From Chelonoidis abingdonii (Eukaryota; Chordata; Testudines; Testudinidae): DNA of 64,000 nucleotides. The stretch covers positions 6,434,799-6,498,798 of the forward strand of contig NC_133777.1 in assembly GCF_003597395.2 (NCBI RefSeq), written 5' to 3'. The translations under genes and the position numbers were made by a program. Shown piece after piece: positions 63,562 to 64,000 of this stretch; the stretch's first letter is position 1; each line of letters starts with the position of its first letter. The notes beneath the pieces are model-generated. The model was not told the DNA's origin, made no database searches, and was given only the letters and a program-made list of their open reading frames with translations.

Positions 63562-64000
63562 CAGGGCTGGGAAAACTTTTTGGCTCAATGGCCACATCTG
63601 AGTATAGAAGTTGTATGGCAGGCCATGAATGCACACAAAATTGGGATGGGGAGGTCGCAGGCTCTGGGGTGGAAATGAGGGGTTTGAGGTGTAGGAGGGT
63701 GCTCCGGGCTGGGATCGAGGGGTTTGGAGGGTGGGAGGGGGATCAGGGTTGGGGCAGGGAGGTTGGGAGGAGGCTCAGGGGTTTAGGCTCCAGGCAGTGC
63801 TTACCTCAAGCAGCTCGCAGAAATTGCAACATGTCCCGTCCCCCCCTACGACTCCTATGCGGAGGCACGGCCAGGCGGCTCTGTGCGCTGTCCTGTTCAC
63901 AGGTACTGCCCCTGCAGCTCCCATTGGCCGCAGTTCCTGGCCAATGGGAGCTGCAGGGGTGGGGCTTCGGGTGGGGGCAGCATGCAGAGTGGAGCTCCCT
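63562..64000 (+). mobile_element. hAT-type element, cut by the window edge
   Basis: It starts CAGGGCTGGGAAAACTTTTT and GGCTCAATGGCCACATCTG, then runs through GGGGTTTGGAGGGTGGGAGG and TTACCTCAAGCAGCTCGC. Around 63916-63959 is a palindrome, GCAGCTCCCATTGGCCGCAG against GGCCAATGGGAGCTGCAGGG. It is the same family as the copies at 8313 and 43915. The right end is outside the window. Confidence 0.85.

Noticed and set aside
59156..64000. Search for LLGL1 exon 1
   Set aside because: No minus-strand sequence encoding the expected MMKFRFRRQG start followed by a donor was found. The first exon and promoter are taken to lie outside the window.

Overview
This window is ordinary vertebrate nuclear DNA, most likely from a turtle. 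The evidence is intron-split genes with GT/AG boundaries and a repeat set that I recognise from memory as turtle-type: CR1 LINEs in both orientations, PIF-Harbinger MITEs with TAA duplications, Tigger-like MITEs with TA duplications, hAT elements opening CAGGGGTGGGCAAACT, MIR-type SINEs, and an LTR beginning TGTCATAA on the minus strand. No search was run, so the species assignment is inference.

Two genes account for all the coding sequence. FLII (flightless-1 homolog, actin-binding, gelsolin family) runs on the + strand. Its last 11 coding exons (45-6580) encode the C-terminal 506 residues, which are gelsolin-like repeats 3 to 6. The 5' part of the gene lies left of the window. LLGL1 (scribble-complex polarity protein, homolog of lethal(2) giant larvae) runs on the - strand from 59155 down to the stop codon at 15473. 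Twenty-one coding exons are present, and their reading phases join without a break from exon 2 to the stop. Only exon 1, with the start codon, is missing to the right. A non-coding terminal exon (about 13835 to 10485) probably follows. The two genes converge tail to tail, as FLII and LLGL1 do in human 17p11.2.

Layout: 1-6580 FLII exons and introns, with a 985-bp Tigger-type element in one intron; 6581-8170 FLII 3' UTR; 8171-10480 intergenic, holding a hAT element; 10485-13835 putative LLGL1 3' UTR exon; 13836-37135 LLGL1 exons 3 to 22 with short introns and one 133-bp assembly gap; 37136-59057 a 22-kb LLGL1 intron 2 that holds most of the mobile-element content; 59058-59155 exon 2; 59156-64000 intron 1, cut by the window edge.

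The two proteins have separate roles: FLII in actin remodelling and nuclear-receptor coactivation, LLGL1 in apicobasal polarity under aPKC control. Their adjacency is conserved synteny and not evidence of a joint pathway. I found no undescribed biological system. The most unusual structures are a long inverted repeat at 51294-51953, a perfect 20-bp hairpin at 19280-19328, a solo LTR with an exact 5-bp duplication, and the splice-junction-abutting LLGL1 stop codon.
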